From Pseudomonadota bacterium (GTDB lineage: Bacteria; Desulfobacterota; Syntrophobacteria; Syntrophobacterales; Syntrophobacteraceae): 64,000 nucleotides of DNA. Position 1 is the first letter of the stretch, and each line of letters starts with the position of its first letter. Both the position numbers and the translations under genes were made by a program. The notes under the pieces are model-generated. The model had not been told where the DNA came from, ran no database searches, and worked only from the letters and a program-made list of their open reading frames with translations. Positions 44,588 through 52,932 of this stretch are shown in pieces. The stretch is from positions 1 through 64,000 of the forward strand of contig JAEZHY010000003.1 of assembly GCA_023416335.1 (NCBI GenBank), read 5' to 3'.

Positions 44588-44663
44588 CGACCATCAGCGA
44601 AAGAATGGGGATAGGGCGGCTGGATGCTCTATCCCCTGTCATAATGCGGATAGGAGGCTGTTT

Positions 44664-45191
44664 ATGTTCGCCGGGGCAAGATTGACTTTGGCCAGGCTCA
44701 GCGACTGGCTGGACGGGGCGTCGCGGATTTTTCTCATTTTTTCCTTTGCAATCATGATTCTGGCCTGCCTGCTTCAAGTATTCTGCCGGTACGTGCTAAA
44801 CGATCCTTTGAGCTGGCCGGAAGAACTGACAATTTATCTCATGGCCTGGATGACATTTATAGGTTCTGCGGTTGCGATAAAGAGTTCGGAGCATATCGCC
44901 GTCGACATTGTGCTCAATTTCCTTCCTGAAAGAGCCAAGGATTTGCTCCTGTTCCTGGTAAAGATCGTCACTCTCTTCATAGTTGTTTACCTCTTCAAGG
45001 CCGGCCTCGGCCTCACCACCGCCAGTACAAAAATGATCTCCGATGCGCTGGGCATTTCCATGGTCTGGCCGCGAATCAGCATGCCTGTGGGGGCCGTGCT
45101 GATGGCCATCCACCTTGTCCACATGATTATTTCGGACATCGAAAAACTCTTTGGCCCGGACATCGCCGGAGAGGTTGAGGAGGTACGTTGA
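44664..45191 (+). CDS. dctQ: TRAP transporter small permease, DctQ family
   Basis: A 175-residue inner-membrane protein with four spans. AGGAGG at 44652-44657 supports the start. The family motif is visible after the first span: LLQVFCRYVLNDPLSWPEEL, followed by MAWMTFIGSAVAIKSSEHI. DctQ is the small subunit that works with DctM and DctP in sodium-driven uptake. The stop is one base before the GTG start of dctM. Confidence 0.93.
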   Translation: MFAGARLTLARLSDWLDGASRIFLIFSFAIMILACLLQVFCRYVLNDPLSWPEELTIYLMAWMTFIGSAVAIKSSEHIAVDIVLNFLPERAKDLLLFLVKIVTLFIVVYLFKAGLGLTTASTKMISDALGISMVWPRISMPVGAVLMAIHLVHMIISDIEKLFGPDIAGEVEEVR

Positions 45192-45192
45192 C

Positions 45193-46491
45193 GTGGTCGA
45201 TTATGGAACCATATCCTGGCTTTTTATGCCCTTCGGATTGGCTCTTCTGATAGGGATACCGATTTCCTTCAGCATGATCCTGGGGGTAGTCACTTTTATA
45301 ATCGCTACTTCGACCCTGCCCGTGGAAGTACTGTCGCACCAGATGTTCCAAACGGTCTCCTCATTCCCGATGATGGCGATTCCTTTTTTCGTCCTGGCCG
45401 GCGATCTGATGGACAGAGCGGGCATTTCGGTTCGCCTGATGGACTTCACGCAGGCGATTTTCGGAAGATTCAGAGGTGGGCAGGCACAGGTCATGGTGGG
45501 CACCGAATGTATATTCTCGGGCCTCAGCGGATCGGCTGTCGCGGACACCGTGGCCATGCTCAAGATCTTCGGTCCGCACATGGAAAAACAGGGCTATCCG
45601 AAGGACTACGTCGCGGCGCTGGGTGCCGCCTGCGGCGTCCTCGGCCCGATCATTCCGCCCAGCATCATTATGATCGTCTATGGCGCGACGCTGAACGTCT
45701 CTGTCGGTGGGCTCTTCATAGGCGGCATTGTCCCCGGCATAGTCATGGGCGGCTGCATCATGTGCCTGAACTATTACAATGCATTGAGGCACAACTGGCC
45801 TCGATCGACCGAGCGATTCACATTTCGGCTCGTTTTCCAGGGGCTTAAGGATGCCTCCCTCGCACTGCTGGTCCCGTTCATCATCCTCGCGGGAATCTAT
45901 GGCGGAGTTTTCACGGCCACAGAGGGCGGGGCTATTACGGTCGGCTACTCGCTTGTTCTCGGGTGTTTCGTATACCGCACTCTCAAGCTGAAGGATATCC
46001 GGGATTGCCTGGTTCAAAGCGCAATAATTTCTGCGGTCATACTGCTCATCATCGGCGCCAGCAATCCTTTCGGCTGGGTCATGACCAAGTATCAGATTCC
46101 GCAGATGTTCGCCCAGACTATCCTCGGCATTTCGATGAACAAATGGGCGGTAATCACCCTTATCAACATCCTGGTCCTGATCGCCGGATGCCTCATGGAA
46201 GGTGCCGCAATCATCCTGCTGCTCGGTCCGATGCTTGCCCCTGTTGCTTACCAGGTAGGCTTCAGCCCGATGCATTTTGCCATGATCGTCATTGTTAACA
46301 TTTCAATCGGCATGATCACACCACCGGTCGGCGTAAATCTGTTCGCGGCCGTACCGGTCAGCGGAACCACCATGACCCGGATATGCCGTGCGATCATGCC
46401 GTTTATCCTGGTGGAAATCATATCGCTGATTCTCATCATTCTTATTCCCGGTTTTACTCTTTGGCTTCCTGAACTGATCAGGAAAATGTGA
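45193..46491 (+). CDS. dctM: TRAP transporter large permease, DctM family
   Basis: A 432-residue membrane protein with about 12 hydrophobic segments. The GTG at 45193 is taken as start (GAGGAGG at 45177-45183); longer frames overlap dctQ. Family motifs include FFVLAGDLMDRAGISVRLMD, GLSGSAVADTVAM, AACGVLGPIIPPSIIMIVYG and, near the end, ISIGMITPPVGVNLF. It forms the sodium-coupled transport channel for the ligand delivered by DctP. Confidence 0.95.
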   Translation: MVDYGTISWLFMPFGLALLIGIPISFSMILGVVTFIIATSTLPVEVLSHQMFQTVSSFPMMAIPFFVLAGDLMDRAGISVRLMDFTQAIFGRFRGGQAQVMVGTECIFSGLSGSAVADTVAMLKIFGPHMEKQGYPKDYVAALGAACGVLGPIIPPSIIMIVYGATLNVSVGGLFIGGIVPGIVMGGCIMCLNYYNALRHNWPRSTERFTFRLVFQGLKDASLALLVPFIILAGIYGGVFTATEGGAITVGYSLVLGCFVYRTLKLKDIRDCLVQSAIISAVILLIIGASNPFGWVMTKYQIPQMFAQTILGISMNKWAVITLINILVLIAGCLMEGAAIILLLGPMLAPVAYQVGFSPMHFAMIVIVNISIGMITPPVGVNLFAAVPVSGTTMTRICRAIMPFILVEIISLILIILIPGFTLWLPELIRKM

Positions 46492-46502
46492 GGAAACGTC
46501 TG

Positions 46503-47723
46503 ATGGATGCTACAAAAGCCGCAGGGCAGGCCATAAGCGCGGAACGCCATGACTATTACCGAAGAGGTATCGAACTGGTCGAAAAATACCGCGGAAAGCT
46601 GGAGATAGTCAGCAAGATAGTCGTAAACGACCTGGAGGACCTGAGCGTCGCCTACACTCCCGGGGTGGCTGCCCCGACCCTCAAGGTCAAAGACGATCCC
46701 TTTCTGGCTTATAGCTACACCGTAAAAGGCAGCCTCGTTCCGGTGGTTACGGACGGCACCGCGGTGTTGGGGCTCGGAAACACAGGACCCGAAGCGGCAA
46801 TGGTCGTTATGGAAGGGAAGGCCATCCTGTTGAAGGCCTTTGGCGACATTGACGCCTTTCCGCTCTGCATGGCCACCTCAGACGTCGATGAAATAGTCAG
46901 GATTATCAAAGTCCTCGAACCTACCTTCGGCGGCATTTTTCTCGAAGACATATCGGCCCCGAGGTGCTTCGAGGTGGAAGAAAGGCTCAGGCGGGAACTG
47001 TCAATCCCGGTTTTCCACGACGACCAGCACGGAACGGCAATCGCCACGGCCGCCGCCCTGGTAAACGCGTTGAAGGTGGTCGGCAAGGAAATCGGAGAGG
47101 TAAAGATAGCGATCAACGGCGCCGGCGCTTCCGGTTACGAAACGGCCAGGCTCTTCGGTGCAATGGGCTTCAAAAACATGGTGGTCTGTGACACCAAAGG
47201 AGCTATTTACGAAGGGCGCACCGAAAACATGAATCCATACAAGGAGAGACTTGCGAAGGCCACAAACAGGCAAAAACTGAAGACCCTCAGGGAAGCGATG
47301 GTCGGCGCCGATGTTTTCATCGGCCTTTCCGGCCCGGGAGTGCTGAACGAAGAAGAGGGGATGATAAGGTCCATGGCGAAGGATCCTATCGTTTTTGCCA
47401 TGTCGAATCCGGTTCCGGAAATCTTTCCGGACAAAGCCAGGGCCTGGGGTGCCAGGGTAGTGGGAACCGGGAGGTCCGATTTTCTGAACCAGGTAAATAA
47501 CCTCCTTGCCTTTCCGGGTGTCATGAGAGGCGCGCTGGACGTGAGGGCCTCCAACATCAACGATGCCATGAAGATCGCGGCTGTCAATACGATAGCCGCA
47601 TATGTTCCGGAAAGCGAACTGGATGCCGACCATGTCACTCCATGCGCGCTGGATAAAAAGCTGTCTGAAAAGGTGGCCATGGCAGTCGCACAGGCGGCAA
47701 GGGATAGCGGGTTGGCAAGATAG
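46503..47723 (+). CDS. Malic enzyme (oxaloacetate-decarboxylating malate dehydrogenase)
   Basis: A 406-residue short-form bacterial malic enzyme converting malate to pyruvate and CO2 with NAD(P)+. TGAGGAAA at 46489-46496 favours ATG 46503; an in-frame ATG at 46488 overlaps the dctM stop and is also possible. Motifs: SVAYTPGVAAPTLKV, VTDGTAVLGLGNTGPEAAMV, FHDDQHGTAIATAAALVNAL and the nucleotide site INGAGASGYETARLF. There is no C-terminal phosphotransacetylase domain. It is the last gene of the TRAP operon, which suggests that a C4 dicarboxylate or a product entering as malate is metabolised. Confidence 0.94.
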   Translation: MDATKAAGQAISAERHDYYRRGIELVEKYRGKLEIVSKIVVNDLEDLSVAYTPGVAAPTLKVKDDPFLAYSYTVKGSLVPVVTDGTAVLGLGNTGPEAAMVVMEGKAILLKAFGDIDAFPLCMATSDVDEIVRIIKVLEPTFGGIFLEDISAPRCFEVEERLRRELSIPVFHDDQHGTAIATAAALVNALKVVGKEIGEVKIAINGAGASGYETARLFGAMGFKNMVVCDTKGAIYEGRTENMNPYKERLAKATNRQKLKTLREAMVGADVFIGLSGPGVLNEEEGMIRSMAKDPIVFAMSNPVPEIFPDKARAWGARVVGTGRSDFLNQVNNLLAFPGVMRGALDVRASNINDAMKIAAVNTIAAYVPESELDADHVTPCALDKKLSEKVAMAVAQAARDSGLAR

Positions 47724-47755
47724 TCTTGCGTTCGGGGCAAGCATCGCTTATCGAG

Positions 47756-47780
47756 GGCGGCCGGGTCCTTCCCGGCCGCC
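47756..47780. terminator. Stem-loop between convergent malic enzyme and htrA genes
   Basis: GGCGGCCGGG at 47756-47765 pairs perfectly with CCCGGCCGCC at 47771-47780 around TCCTT. It has no clear T run but sits between two convergent genes, where it could stop transcription from both sides. Confidence 0.6.
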
Positions 47781-47795
47781 TTCGAAGCGGGTATC

Positions 47796-49241
47796 CTATC
47801 TGTTCATGGCCAGATATCTCTGTCCCTGACCGTTTTTCACGAGAAGGAGCAAGGAATCGCCGGCTTTGGCGACTTTATCCTTGAAGTCCTTCGCTGATTC
47901 CACTTTCTGCCGATTCACTTCCAGGATGATATCATTGTTTTGGATAGATGCACGCTGAGCGGGACTTCCGGGCTGCACGCCCATAACCAGTACACCACGT
48001 TCGTTTATCCCGAGTTGACGAGCGGTTTGATCGTCCAGGTCACGAACTGCGAGACCCCATTTCCCCTGTGCCGGTCCGGATGCTTCGGCACGCGTGCTTT
48101 CGCCTGTATCAAGTTTGGCGATAGCGGCCGATACCTTTTTTTCGCTGCCGTCTCTTATAATGGTGATGGGCACTTCACGGCCGACCGGCGCGGCGGCAAC
48201 CATGGCAGGCAAAGTCTGAGCGTTTTGGACATGTTTGCCGTCGAAAGCCGTGATCACATCACCGGTTTTTACCCCTGCCTTTTCGGCGGCCCCGCCTTCA
48301 ACGACTCCCGCGACAAGTGCGCCCTCGGTTCCCTTAAGCCCCATTGCTTTCGACAGTTCGGGAGTGATGGACTGAATATTTACCCCCAGGTAGCCGCGAG
48401 TCACCTCGCCTTTTGACTCGAGTTGCGGAATAAGGGGTTTAGCTGTGTTTATCGGTATCGCGAACCCCAGTCCCTGCCCGGAGGCCAGGATCGCCGTATT
48501 GATCCCTATTACCTCCCCTTTCATATTGAAGAGAGGGCCTCCCGAGTTACCCGGGTTAATGGGTGCATCGGTCTGAATGAAATCGTCATAAGGACCGGCG
48601 CCGAGCACCCGTCCTTTTGCGCTGACAATCCCCGATGTGACCGTCGTGCCCAACCCGAAAGGATTTCCTACAGCCATGACCCAATCACCGACTTTCATCT
48701 GCTCCGAGTCGCCGATCGTCGCAAACGGCAGATTCTCGGCCGCATCGATCTTCACTATTGCTAGGTCCGTCATGGGGTCCCGGCCGATTACCCGGGCCTG
48801 GTACTCAGTCTGGTTGTCGAATGTCACCTGCACTTCCTTCGCGCCCTCGACCACGTGGTTGTTGGTCAGGATGAAGCCGTCACCGGAGATTACCACGCCC
48901 GAGCCTTTCCCCCGGACTATCTGGTTGCCCGGAAGGTTCGGAGAATTGAAAAACTCGCCAAACGGCCCGGGAAGGTTGCCGCCGCCAAAGCCGGTTTTCT
49001 CATGCCTGCTTACCGTGATGTTCACGACAGAGGGGACAAGGTTTGCGGCTAAAGATGTAAAAGGACTCTCAGTGCCTTGCTGACCGCCGTTACTCACCGA
49101 TTGAACTGCGCGGGCTTCGGCTTCGACCTGGGCGGTACCGTCGAAATGTGACGATATCAGAAATCCGCCCATGAAAAAGGAAAAGGCCGTGAATACAATC
49201 GCTGCAATTGCAAGTCGATTTTCTCCGCTTCTTTTGAGCAT
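47796..49241 (-). CDS. HtrA/DegP-family periplasmic serine protease
   Basis: A 481-residue Do-like protease for damaged envelope proteins. The N-terminus has a signal anchor (LAIAAIVFTAFSFFMGGFLI). The trypsin-like domain has His in ILTNNHVVEGA, Asp in PMTDLAIVKI and Ser in PINPGNSGGPLF. Two PDZ domains follow, the first around GYLGVNIQSITPELSKAMGL and the second around RGVLVMGVQPGSPAQRASI. It is 139 bp downstream of a CusRS-like two-component pair on the same strand, so it may belong to the same envelope-stress regulon. Confidence 0.95.
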   Translation of the reverse strand: MLKRSGENRLAIAAIVFTAFSFFMGGFLISSHFDGTAQVEAEARAVQSVSNGGQQGTESPFTSLAANLVPSVVNITVSRHEKTGFGGGNLPGPFGEFFNSPNLPGNQIVRGKGSGVVISGDGFILTNNHVVEGAKEVQVTFDNQTEYQARVIGRDPMTDLAIVKIDAAENLPFATIGDSEQMKVGDWVMAVGNPFGLGTTVTSGIVSAKGRVLGAGPYDDFIQTDAPINPGNSGGPLFNMKGEVIGINTAILASGQGLGFAIPINTAKPLIPQLESKGEVTRGYLGVNIQSITPELSKAMGLKGTEGALVAGVVEGGAAEKAGVKTGDVITAFDGKHVQNAQTLPAMVAAAPVGREVPITIIRDGSEKKVSAAIAKLDTGESTRAEASGPAQGKWGLAVRDLDDQTARQLGINERGVLVMGVQPGSPAQRASIQNNDIILEVNRQKVESAKDFKDKVAKAGDSLLLLVKNGQGQRYLAMNR

Positions 49242-49380
49242 TGCTCTGCCTCCTATTTGAAGTGTTCCGGTGTGTTTGCAGTTGGACAGAAGTTTAAGGA
49301 GGCAAAATTAAAGGAAGATTAAATTTGGATTAAAAGTTTCTAATGAAGAATTCCGTCTGTGATCCTAGGGATACGGAGGT

Positions 49381-50769
49381 TTACACACGCGGAATCAGTA
49401 TGCTGAAGGTGGTTCCCCGGCCGGGGTTGCTTCTAACCTCGATCTTTCCATGATGGGCTGCGGCAATGGACCGGGCGATGGACAGCCCGAGGCCCGTCCC
49501 CTTGTCCGCGATGGAGCGTGCTTCGGATGTGCGATAAAACGGCTGAAAGATACGCTCAAGCTCTTCACCGGGAATTCCTATGCCGGTATCCGAGATCACA
49601 ATTGAGGCCATTTCTCCGTCATTGCTCAATGAGACCGTAACGAGCCCCCCGGGCTGCGAATATTTGATTGCATTGTCCACGATATTGGAAATCATTCTCT
49701 GGATGCGTTCGCTGTCCCCCTGAATGCTGACATGCCCGGTCGATTCGAGACGGATTTGCACGCCGCGGGCATCAGCGAGCGGTTTCTCTTGCCGTTGAAT
49801 TGTGGCCAGGACAAGCTCCAGATCGACCTCCCTGCGGTCCATTCGCAAAACACCGGCTTCGGCGCGGGCGAGATGCAGCATACCCTCTACCAGGCGGGCA
49901 ATCCTGTCGACCTCCTCCAGTCCGCTTATTATCGCCGTCCGGTACTCCTCCGGTGTCCGCGCCGAGCGCAGGACTACCTCCAGTTCTCCCTTCAGAATTG
50001 TCAGTGGAGTTTGCAGCTCGTGGGAGACATCGGCGCTGAACTGGCGGACCTGCCGGAAGGAATCATCGAGCCGGGTGAGCATCTGATTCAGAGTTTTGGC
50101 CAGGTTGTCCAGTTCGTCCCCGATTCCTGTCTCATCCAGTCGCTTGTCCAGGTGTTCGGAGCTTATCCGTTGAGCGGCTTCCGTCATTTTGCCGACCGGT
50201 TTCAATGCCCGATGGGCAAGGGCCCACCCCCCGGCCCCCGCCAGGATCAAACCGAATGGAAGCAATCCCCCCATGATAAGAAGAAACCGGAACCGCGTTT
50301 CATAAAAGTTTTTCAGGGTCATTCCAACCTGGATAATATTGACCACGTGGTTTCTCTCAACCACAGGCATGTTCAGGACTCGAACCGGATATTCATCCAG
50401 TCCGTAAACCGTTTCATAGAAAGGACGGCTCCGGAGGACATTCTCCAGGGCTTCCCTGCTGAGTGGGAGGCGCCTGGATGATGACTGCTGCTCCTGACCT
50501 GCCGGGTCTCGCATCTGGAAATAGGGGTCCCACGGTGAAACCCCGAAAAAACGGCGAAAAAGCTCTTCGACCTCGGATTGGGGAAAGCTCCTGGATCTTC
50601 CGCGCGCCTGTTCCACAAGGGATTTTGCAACGCTGTCGAGTGCAGTATCGATTTGATGTGAGAGGCTGTAAGACAAAAGCGCATAGGCTGCTCCGCCCAT
50701 AACGAGCAGCGTGATCGTCAGAAGGCAGATGTACCAGAATGTAAGCCGTGCCCGGACAGACCTGATCAA
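49381..50769 (-). CDS. CusS-like sensor histidine kinase
   Basis: A 462-residue membrane kinase. Two spans (YICLLTITLLVMGGAAYALLS near residue 12; FLLIMGGLLPFGLILAGAGG near 160) enclose a periplasmic domain of about 120 residues. A HAMP domain follows (AHRALKPVGKMTEAAQRIS), then the HisKA helix with FSADVSHELQTPLTILKGEL and the ATPase domain (NIVDNAIKYS, SDTGIGIPG, GTGLGLSIARSI). This plan is shared with heavy-metal sensors CusS and SilS. It overlaps the regulator gene by 4 bp. The signal is uncertain; metal or envelope stress are both possible. Confidence 0.93.
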   Translation of the reverse strand: MIRSVRARLTFWYICLLTITLLVMGGAAYALLSYSLSHQIDTALDSVAKSLVEQARGRSRSFPQSEVEELFRRFFGVSPWDPYFQMRDPAGQEQQSSSRRLPLSREALENVLRSRPFYETVYGLDEYPVRVLNMPVVERNHVVNIIQVGMTLKNFYETRFRFLLIMGGLLPFGLILAGAGGWALAHRALKPVGKMTEAAQRISSEHLDKRLDETGIGDELDNLAKTLNQMLTRLDDSFRQVRQFSADVSHELQTPLTILKGELEVVLRSARTPEEYRTAIISGLEEVDRIARLVEGMLHLARAEAGVLRMDRREVDLELVLATIQRQEKPLADARGVQIRLESTGHVSIQGDSERIQRMISNIVDNAIKYSQPGGLVTVSLSNDGEMASIVISDTGIGIPGEELERIFQPFYRTSEARSIADKGTGLGLSIARSIAAAHHGKIEVRSNPGRGTTFSILIPRV

Positions 50770-51446
50770 GAATTAACCTCCTCTTTCAGGACGTAGCCGA
50801 CCCCGCGAACCGTGTGGATGAGCTTCATGGAACCGTCCGTGTCGATCTTTCTGCGCAGGTAATTCACGAAGACATCGATGACATTGGTTTCCGAATCAAA
50901 GTCGTAGTCCCAAACGTGTTCGGCGATCTGTGTTCTCGTCAGTATGTGGCCCGGGTTGCGCATGAAATATTCGAGAAAAGCATACTCCCTCGCCGTCAGA
51001 TCGATCTTCCGGCCGCCCCGAAAAGCGGTGCGCGATGCAACGTCGAGCGTGAGATCTGCAAACTGCAGCACCGACCGGTTTGCTCCGGTTTGCCTCCTGA
51101 GAAGGGCCCTTATCCTGGCAAGCAGTTCGTCAAACGCGAACGGCTTGGTCAGGTAATCGTCCGCGCCCGAGTCGAGCCCCAAGACCTTGTCTTCTATGTT
51201 AGCCCTTACAGTCAATAACAGAACCGGTACCTGCACCTTTGCTTTGCGTAACTCCTGAAGAACGCGCAGCCCATTCATCCCGGGAAGATTTATGTCGAGG
51301 ACAACCAGGTCATGGACTCTGTCCATCGCCATCTGGAGGCCGTTCTTGCCGTCAAAAGCCAGGTCTACGGCATAGCCCTCTTCTTCCAAACCTTTCTTGA
51401 TGAAACTGGAGACCTTTTTTTCATCTTCCACGACCAGCAGCCGCAT
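50766..51446 (-). CDS. OmpR/PhoB-family response regulator, CusR-like
   Basis: A 226-residue regulator. ATG 51446 (MRLLVVEDEKKVSSFIKKGL) follows GGGGAAG; a longer frame to 51665 runs into repeat DNA. The receiver has the acidic pair in VVEDE, the phospho-acceptor Asp in DLVVLDINLPG and Lys in YLTKPF. The C-terminal winged helix holds LTAREYAFLEYFMRNPG and TNVIDVFVNYLRRKID. It is coupled to the downstream kinase gene by a 4-bp overlap. Likely targets are the htrA gene next in line and perhaps metal-efflux genes. Confidence 0.94.
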   Translation of the reverse strand: MRLLVVEDEKKVSSFIKKGLEEEGYAVDLAFDGKNGLQMAMDRVHDLVVLDINLPGMNGLRVLQELRKAKVQVPVLLLTVRANIEDKVLGLDSGADDYLTKPFAFDELLARIRALLRRQTGANRSVLQFADLTLDVASRTAFRGGRKIDLTAREYAFLEYFMRNPGHILTRTQIAEHVWDYDFDSETNVIDVFVNYLRRKIDTDGSMKLIHTVRGVGYVLKEEVNS

Positions 51447-52287
51447 CAGTCTTCCCCCAAAAGAATGGACACGCTGGATTGCTCCAGCAGGATTAGAGAA
51501 ACTTATAATAAGAATTTTCGAAAGGAAAAAGAATACTTTTAAGTGGGACCGGCCGGCTCTCCGCAGCCACACCGGCACGGTCGGGAAACCGTGCCTCAAC
51601 TCAAAGGGGGGGAGGGAAGTGGGGTACTTATCTTTTGAAACGCCGGTATTGCGAGTGGGCGCCACCGGATTCTTGCTTTAAGGAGATACGCCGCTGGTTC
51701 CCAAGGTCCGGGAGCTGTTGCCCAAATGGAGATGAAGCTTCTTTAGCGGGCATTTTGCTACCAAGCCCCCCAACCCGTCATCCCGGCAGTGCTTCTGAGC
51801 CGGGAACCAGAGTTTTAAGGCCTTGAATTCACAATTAATCCGCCCCAAAGCCTGGATTCCGATGTGAACTTGCCCTGATCGAAGAGAAGGGTCGGAATGA
51901 CGAGGCTGGGCTCCGCGAGCCATTCGGGGCTGCCGCGATGATTTGGGCACAGCCCCTCCGCCTTGGGAACCCCGCTCCGGCAGGCCGGATAGTATCCGGT
52001 ACGTGCTGCGCCCCTCAGGGCAACTCGAGTGCAGGCTCTGCGCTTCGCACCCGGAAACAATTGCGGCCATCCAACCTGATACGCACAGCCGTCAAATTTG
52101 TGCTATTTGTCCGCCGGTCTACCGCCGGAACGGAGTCATTGTAGCAACAGCATTGCACCGGACCTCCCCGCAATCAGACTTCGATGTGCCGAAAAGCTTG
52201 CCACGTTCGGACCATGGATTATATACTGCGGCTCTGAATCGGAGTTTCCAAACCGGCATGAATGTGCAGAAACCAGGAGGGGAGAGT
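51447..52287. other. Repeat-filled spacer
   Basis: No gene supported. It holds a P1 palindrome at 51574-51595 (GGCACGGT/ACCGTGCC). A P2 repeat copy at 51680-52045 is split by a 246-bp MITE-like insertion, described separately. 52060-52280 shows no clear element apart from the ribosome-binding site of the CreA gene. Confidence 0.6.
51711..51956. mobile_element. MITE-like 246-bp insertion inside a palindromic repeat
   Basis: GGAGCTGTTGCCCAAAT at 51711-51727 and ATTTGGGCACAGCCCC at 51941-51956 are near-perfect terminal inverted repeats. TCCG at 51707-51710 and 51957-51960 looks like a 4-bp target duplication. The flanks GGTTCCCAAGG (51696-51706) and CCTTGGGAACC (51961-51971) are the two arms of the P2 hairpin, which are 4-5 bp apart in the other copies. 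No transposase is encoded. Confidence 0.75.
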
Positions 52288-52758
52288 ATGAGGAGCGCAA
52301 CGACGCTCGCGCTGTTTTTTTGTTTAGTGGTTGCCGGGATCAAGCCGGCCTTGGCCGATGACATCGGTTGCCTGGATACTACCTTCAAACTTCTGAGCCC
52401 CAACGATTCCGTATGCGTATCGGCTTTTGAGGACCCGAAAGTGCCCGGCGTGACCTGCCATATCAGCCAGGCCCGCAAAGGCGGTTGGGGCAGCGTCGTC
52501 GGTCTCGCGGAAGATCCCTCGCGTTTCTCGATTGCCTGCCGGCAGACCGGCCCCATTTCGCTGCCGGACAAACTTTCCGACCAGGAGAATGTCTTCAGCG
52601 AAAAAACCAGTGCATTCTTCAAGAAGACCAAAGTCATACGCATGTTCGACAAAAAGCATAATACCCTGGTCTACGTGGCCGTCAGCAAGAAGGTGGTCGA
52701 AGGAAGTCCCGAGAATTCCATCTCCACCGTACCCATTATGCCCTGGGGCGGGAAGTAG
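52288..52758 (+). CDS. creA: CreA-family exported protein
   Basis: A 156-residue protein. AGGAGGGG before ATG 52288 decides the start over a long upstream frame. Signal peptide TTLALFFCLVVAGIKPALA. The mature part matches CreA: DDIGCLDTTFKLLSPNDSV, CVSAFEDPKVPGVTCHISQA, GGWGSVVGLAEDPSRFSIAC and NTLVYVAVSKKVVEGSPENS. Several conserved cysteines suggest disulfides. CreA function is not established, although the E. coli gene lies beside creBCD. About 55 codons of protein-like sequence in another frame follow to TAA 52916 (for example VDFEFMLPDGQDLKFSSTLP), perhaps a gene remnant. Confidence 0.88.
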   Translation: MRSATTLALFFCLVVAGIKPALADDIGCLDTTFKLLSPNDSVCVSAFEDPKVPGVTCHISQARKGGWGSVVGLAEDPSRFSIACRQTGPISLPDKLSDQENVFSEKTSAFFKKTKVIRMFDKKHNTLVYVAVSKKVVEGSPENSISTVPIMPWGGK

Positions 52759-52932
52759 TTATTGCGGGCGACTGGAACAGAAAAGCCGGGAATCTGGCCG
52801 CCCTAAAACCCAAACCGGTCGATTTCGAGTTCATGCTGCCGGATGGGCAGGATCTGAAATTCTCTTCAACACTGCCGGCGGAAAGGAAGCTAATCCAAAA
52901 TACAGGTGTTGATTAAAGGGAATCTCATTTTC

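Noticed and set aside
51943..52287. Upstream extension of the CreA frame
   Set aside because: The extension runs through repeat DNA; the signal peptide and AGGAGGGG site place the start at 52288.
52760..52916. Protein-like frame after creA (VDFEFMLPDGQDLKFSSTLP)
   Set aside because: No start codon or ribosome site fits and the frame differs from creA. It may be a gene remnant, but that cannot be supported without homologs.
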